Of a DNA stretch of 8,256 nt, positions 6,792 to 8,256 are shown piece by piece. Under the pieces are notes generated by a model that did not search any database, was not told the DNA's origin, and worked only from the letters and a program-made list of their open reading frames with translations. The position numbers and the translations under genes are program-made. The first letter of the stretch is position 1. Each line of letters opens with the position of its first letter. The DNA is taken from positions 1 through 8,256 of the forward strand of contig DFEL01000106.1 of assembly GCA_002369055.1 (NCBI GenBank). The letters run 5' to 3'. This DNA is from Cyanobacteria bacterium UBA3803. Its GTDB lineage: Bacteria > Cyanobacteriota > Vampirovibrionia > Gastranaerophilales > Gastranaerophilaceae.

Positions 6792-7874
6792 TTAGTTTAC
6801 TTCCGCTAATTTTTCCAGCTTCAATTTTTGGTCGTATTCCATTAACAGTTTAAGTAATTCGTCCAAATCTCCGTCAATTACAGTCCACACATTCAAGTTT
6901 TGCCCTATTCTGTGGTCGGTTAATCGTCCTTGAGGGAAGTTGTAAGTTCTTATACGTTCGCTTCTGTCGCCTGAACCCACTTGGGAACGACGTAAATCTG
7001 TTATTTCTTTAGTTTGTTTTTGAACTTCCAAATCGTATAATTTAGCTTTCAAAATTTGCATTGCACGTTCTTTGTTTTGTAATTGGGAGCGTTCTTCCGT
7101 ACAGAAAATCATAATACCTGTCGGTTTGTGGAATAAACGAGCAGCTGTTTCTACCTTGTTTACGTTTTGACCGCCTGCACCACCGGAACGTGCTGTTGAC
7201 ATTTCAATATCTTCGGGTTTTATTTCTATTTCTACGTCATCTACTTCCGGCATAACCGCAACAGTTGCTGTTGATGTATGAACACGGCCTTGAGATTCTG
7301 TTTGAGGTACACGTTGTACACGGTGAACACCTGATTCGTATTTTAATTTTGAATATACGGCATCACCTTTTACTGAAATAATTACTTCGGAAACCCCGCC
7401 CGCCTCGCATTCTGTCATGCTTAAAACTTGAGTTTTCCAGCCTTGTTTATCTGCAAAACGCATATACATTCTCATTAAATCGCCTGCAAAAATATTTGCT
7501 TCATCCCCGCCGGCACCGCCACGAATTTCAAGCATAATATCTTTATCGTCCATTGGGTCACGAGGCAGAAGTAAAATTTTCATCTGTTCTTCATATTCAA
7601 CGATTTTATTTTCATTTTCTTCTATATCTGCTTTTAGAAAAGCTCTCATTTCTTCATCGGTTTCGCCTTTTAGCATTTCTTTTGCATCTTCTATTGCATC
7701 AATGGATTTTTTCCACGCATAATACAGTTCTACGGTTTCTTCCATAGATTTACGCTGTTTTGATAATTCTTTAAATCTGTTGTAATCTTGAATGACAGCA
7801 GGATCAGAAAGAGTAATACCTAATTCATTATACTTTTTCTCTATTTGTAGGATTTTATCCATCATATCTTTCAT
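6792..7874 (-). CDS. prfA: peptide chain release factor 1
   Basis: RF1 recognises UAA and UAG stop codons in the ribosomal A site and triggers peptide release. The 360-residue length is exactly typical. Visible hallmarks are the acidic coiled-coil N-terminal domain (about 1-105), the core IRGGAGGDEANIFAGDL (117-133), the stop-codon recognition segment HRVQRVPQTESQGRVHTS, and the peptidyl-transferase loop with G234-G235-Q236 in SGGAGGQNVNK. PQT at 190-192 is the RF1-type PxT tripeptide; RF2 would have SPF. The tail is the usual RTYNFPQGRLTDHRI block (309-323). The ATG at 7874 has GAGG 7 bases upstream. It is the first gene of the leftward cluster. The normal neighbour prmC, which methylates the GGQ glutamine, is not in the window. 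Confidence 0.97.
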   Translation of the reverse strand: MKDMMDKILQIEKKYNELGITLSDPAVIQDYNRFKELSKQRKSMEETVELYYAWKKSIDAIEDAKEMLKGETDEEMRAFLKADIEENENKIVEYEEQMKILLLPRDPMDDKDIMLEIRGGAGGDEANIFAGDLMRMYMRFADKQGWKTQVLSMTECEAGGVSEVIISVKGDAVYSKLKYESGVHRVQRVPQTESQGRVHTSTATVAVMPEVDDVEIEIKPEDIEMSTARSGGAGGQNVNKVETAARLFHKPTGIMIFCTEERSQLQNKERAMQILKAKLYDLEVQKQTKEITDLRRSQVGSGDRSERIRTYNFPQGRLTDHRIGQNLNVWTVIDGDLDELLKLLMEYDQKLKLEKLAEVN

Positions 7875-7887
7875 AGCAAAACCTCAC

Positions 7888-7907
7888 TTTGATATAATCA
7901 TATCAAA
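7888..7907 (-). promoter_or_regulatory. possible prfA promoter embedded in an inverted repeat
   Basis: TTTGATAT (7888-7895) and ATATCAAA (7900-7907) form a perfect 8-bp inverted repeat around a 4-base spacer. Read on the minus strand, it includes TGATATGAT (7905-7897), a fair extended -10 element. No clear -35 box stands at 16-18 bases from it. Transcription starting about seven bases further on would leave a very short leader that still contains the GAGG ribosome binding site. The symmetry would also suit an operator over the -10 region. The signal is plausible but weak in AT-rich DNA. Confidence 0.35.
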
Positions 7908-8000
7908 AACATACAATATGTAAAATAACAAAAAGCTTGAACCCAAAACAAATTTTATGTAACACTTCTGTAACAAAAGGATAAAAACATGTTAAACATA

Positions 8001-8063
8001 GTGAGTTGTGAGTAGTGAGTAGTGAGTGGTGAGTAGTGAGTGGTGAGTAGTGAGTGGTGAGTG
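8001..8063. repeat. heptamer tandem repeat, nine GTGAGTN units
   Basis: Nine contiguous 7-bp units GTGAGTN run without interruption. Only the last base varies, in the order T, A, A, G, A, G, A, G, G. The middle part is also three exact copies of the 14-mer GTGAGTAGTGAGTG (8015-8028, 8029-8042, 8043-8056), which suggests expansion by slippage of a two-unit block. Non-coding heptamer arrays (STRR sequences) are described in filamentous cyanobacteria. Whether this array is related to them is inference. Confidence 0.95.
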
Positions 8064-8071
8064 AACGGTAA

Positions 8072-8159
8072 CATGTCATTGCGAGAAAATCTTTGATTTT
8101 CGTGGCAATCCATTAGTTCGACTGGATTACTTCGTCACTCCGTTCCTCGTAATGACATG
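8072..8159. repeat. palindromic interspersed element, copy 1
   Basis: The outer arms CATGTCATTGCGAG (8072-8085) and CTCGTAATGACATG (8146-8159) are inverted with a single wobble position. An inner pair, AATCCA (8107-8112) and TGGATT (8123-8128), closes a 10-base loop. The left variable part holds its own small hairpin, AAAATC-TTT-GATTTT (8086-8100). The element is two head-to-head half-units, each reading GTCATTRCGAG, a variable core, then RGYAATCCA. It has no coding capacity. Similar 'TCATTGCGAG...GCAATCC' repeats are, as I recall, dispersed in several bacterial genomes. A folded RNA or DNA cruciform is possible. Confidence 0.88.
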
Positions 8160-8167
8160 AGCCTTTT

Positions 8168-8250
8168 GTCCTTGCGAGTGAATGAAATGAGCGTGGCAAT
8201 CCATTAGTTCGACTGGATTACTTCGTCGTTACACTCCTCGTAATGACATG
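8168..8250. repeat. palindromic interspersed element, copy 2
   Basis: This is a second copy in the same orientation, eight bases after copy 1. The left arm GTCCTTGCGAG (8168-8178) differs by one base from the copy 1 arm. The right arm CTCGTAATGACATG (8237-8250) is identical to copy 1. The 36 bases at 8192-8227 are identical to 8101-8136, while the two variable segments between outer and inner arms are different. This conserved-ends, variable-core pattern suggests dispersal of a structured unit and not a recent simple duplication of the whole element. Confidence 0.88.
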
Positions 8251-8256
8251 TAATGA

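Larger units (their letters stand above)
7875..8256. other. non-coding upstream region rich in repeats
   Basis: No gene is recognisable on either strand over these 382 bases. From left to right it holds the prfA ribosome binding site, an 8-bp inverted repeat that includes a possible -10 box, a pair of TGTAACA repeats one helical turn apart (7958-7964 and 7969-7975), nine GTGAGTN heptamers, and two long palindromic elements that reach the window edge. The repeats separate the prfA cluster from whatever lies to the right. Confidence 0.75.

Noticed and set aside
7553..7747. Plus-strand 64-codon frame opposite prfA.
   Set aside because: It is antisense to the conserved RF1 coiled-coil region. 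Its Leu/Phe/His-rich composition is the expected mirror of a Glu/Lys-rich helix.
6792..7874. Release factor 2 (prfB) instead of RF1.
   Set aside because: The recognition tripeptide is PQT (PxT type), not SPF, and there is no sign of the programmed frameshift found in many prfB genes.
8001..8250. CRISPR-like array at the right edge.
   Set aside because: The heptamers are contiguous with no spacers. The palindromes occur only twice, eight bases apart, without regular unique spacers or cas genes.
8072..8250. Insertion sequence or transposon.
   Set aside because: The elements are under 100 bases, carry no open frame and have no obvious target-site duplication. At most they are non-autonomous elements.

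Overview
The window is an AT-rich bacterial segment in which every recognisable gene lies on the minus strand, read from right to left. Nine genes run from 7874 down to 239, with gaps of at most 17 bases and several short overlaps. This looks like one long operon, or a few merged ones. The only stretches without genes are the two ends, 1-238 and 7875-8256.

The right two thirds is a translation block: prfA (release factor 1), a ylxR/rnpM-type small RNA-binding protein, infB (initiation factor IF2), rbfA (30S maturation factor) and truB (tRNA pseudouridine-55 synthase). The ylxR-infB-rbfA-truB order is a classic conserved bacterial string. Here prfA sits where rimP-nusA would usually be. Together these genes cover ribosome maturation, initiation, termination and tRNA modification.

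The left third is less ordinary. Directly coupled to truB are a secreted DUF2993/LmeA-like protein with a signal peptide, a membrane-anchored GerMN-domain protein, a small stand-alone HicB-like protein with no HicA partner, and a six-helix sugar ABC transporter permease of the MalG/UgpE type with no partner subunits in view.

The right end (7875-8256) holds a possible promoter for prfA, a nine-unit heptamer tandem repeat (GTGAGTN), and two copies of a large interspersed palindromic element with GTCATTRCGAG ends. The left end (1-238) has no gene. It contains three CCTTNN hexamers, an 11-bp inverted repeat, and a quasi-palindrome beside a LacI-type operator-like site.

Taxonomy is inferred, not proven. 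Low GC, a DUF2993 protein together with a GerMN protein, and short heptameric repeats are compatible with a non-photosynthetic cyanobacterial relative (Melainabacteria/Vampirovibrionia, for example gut Gastranaerophilales). Another AT-rich lineage is not excluded. I see no phage, CRISPR, transposase, rRNA or tRNA gene. I also see no convincing new multi-gene system. The most noteworthy items are the repeats at the right edge, the orphan HicB-like gene and the prfA-for-nusA arrangement.
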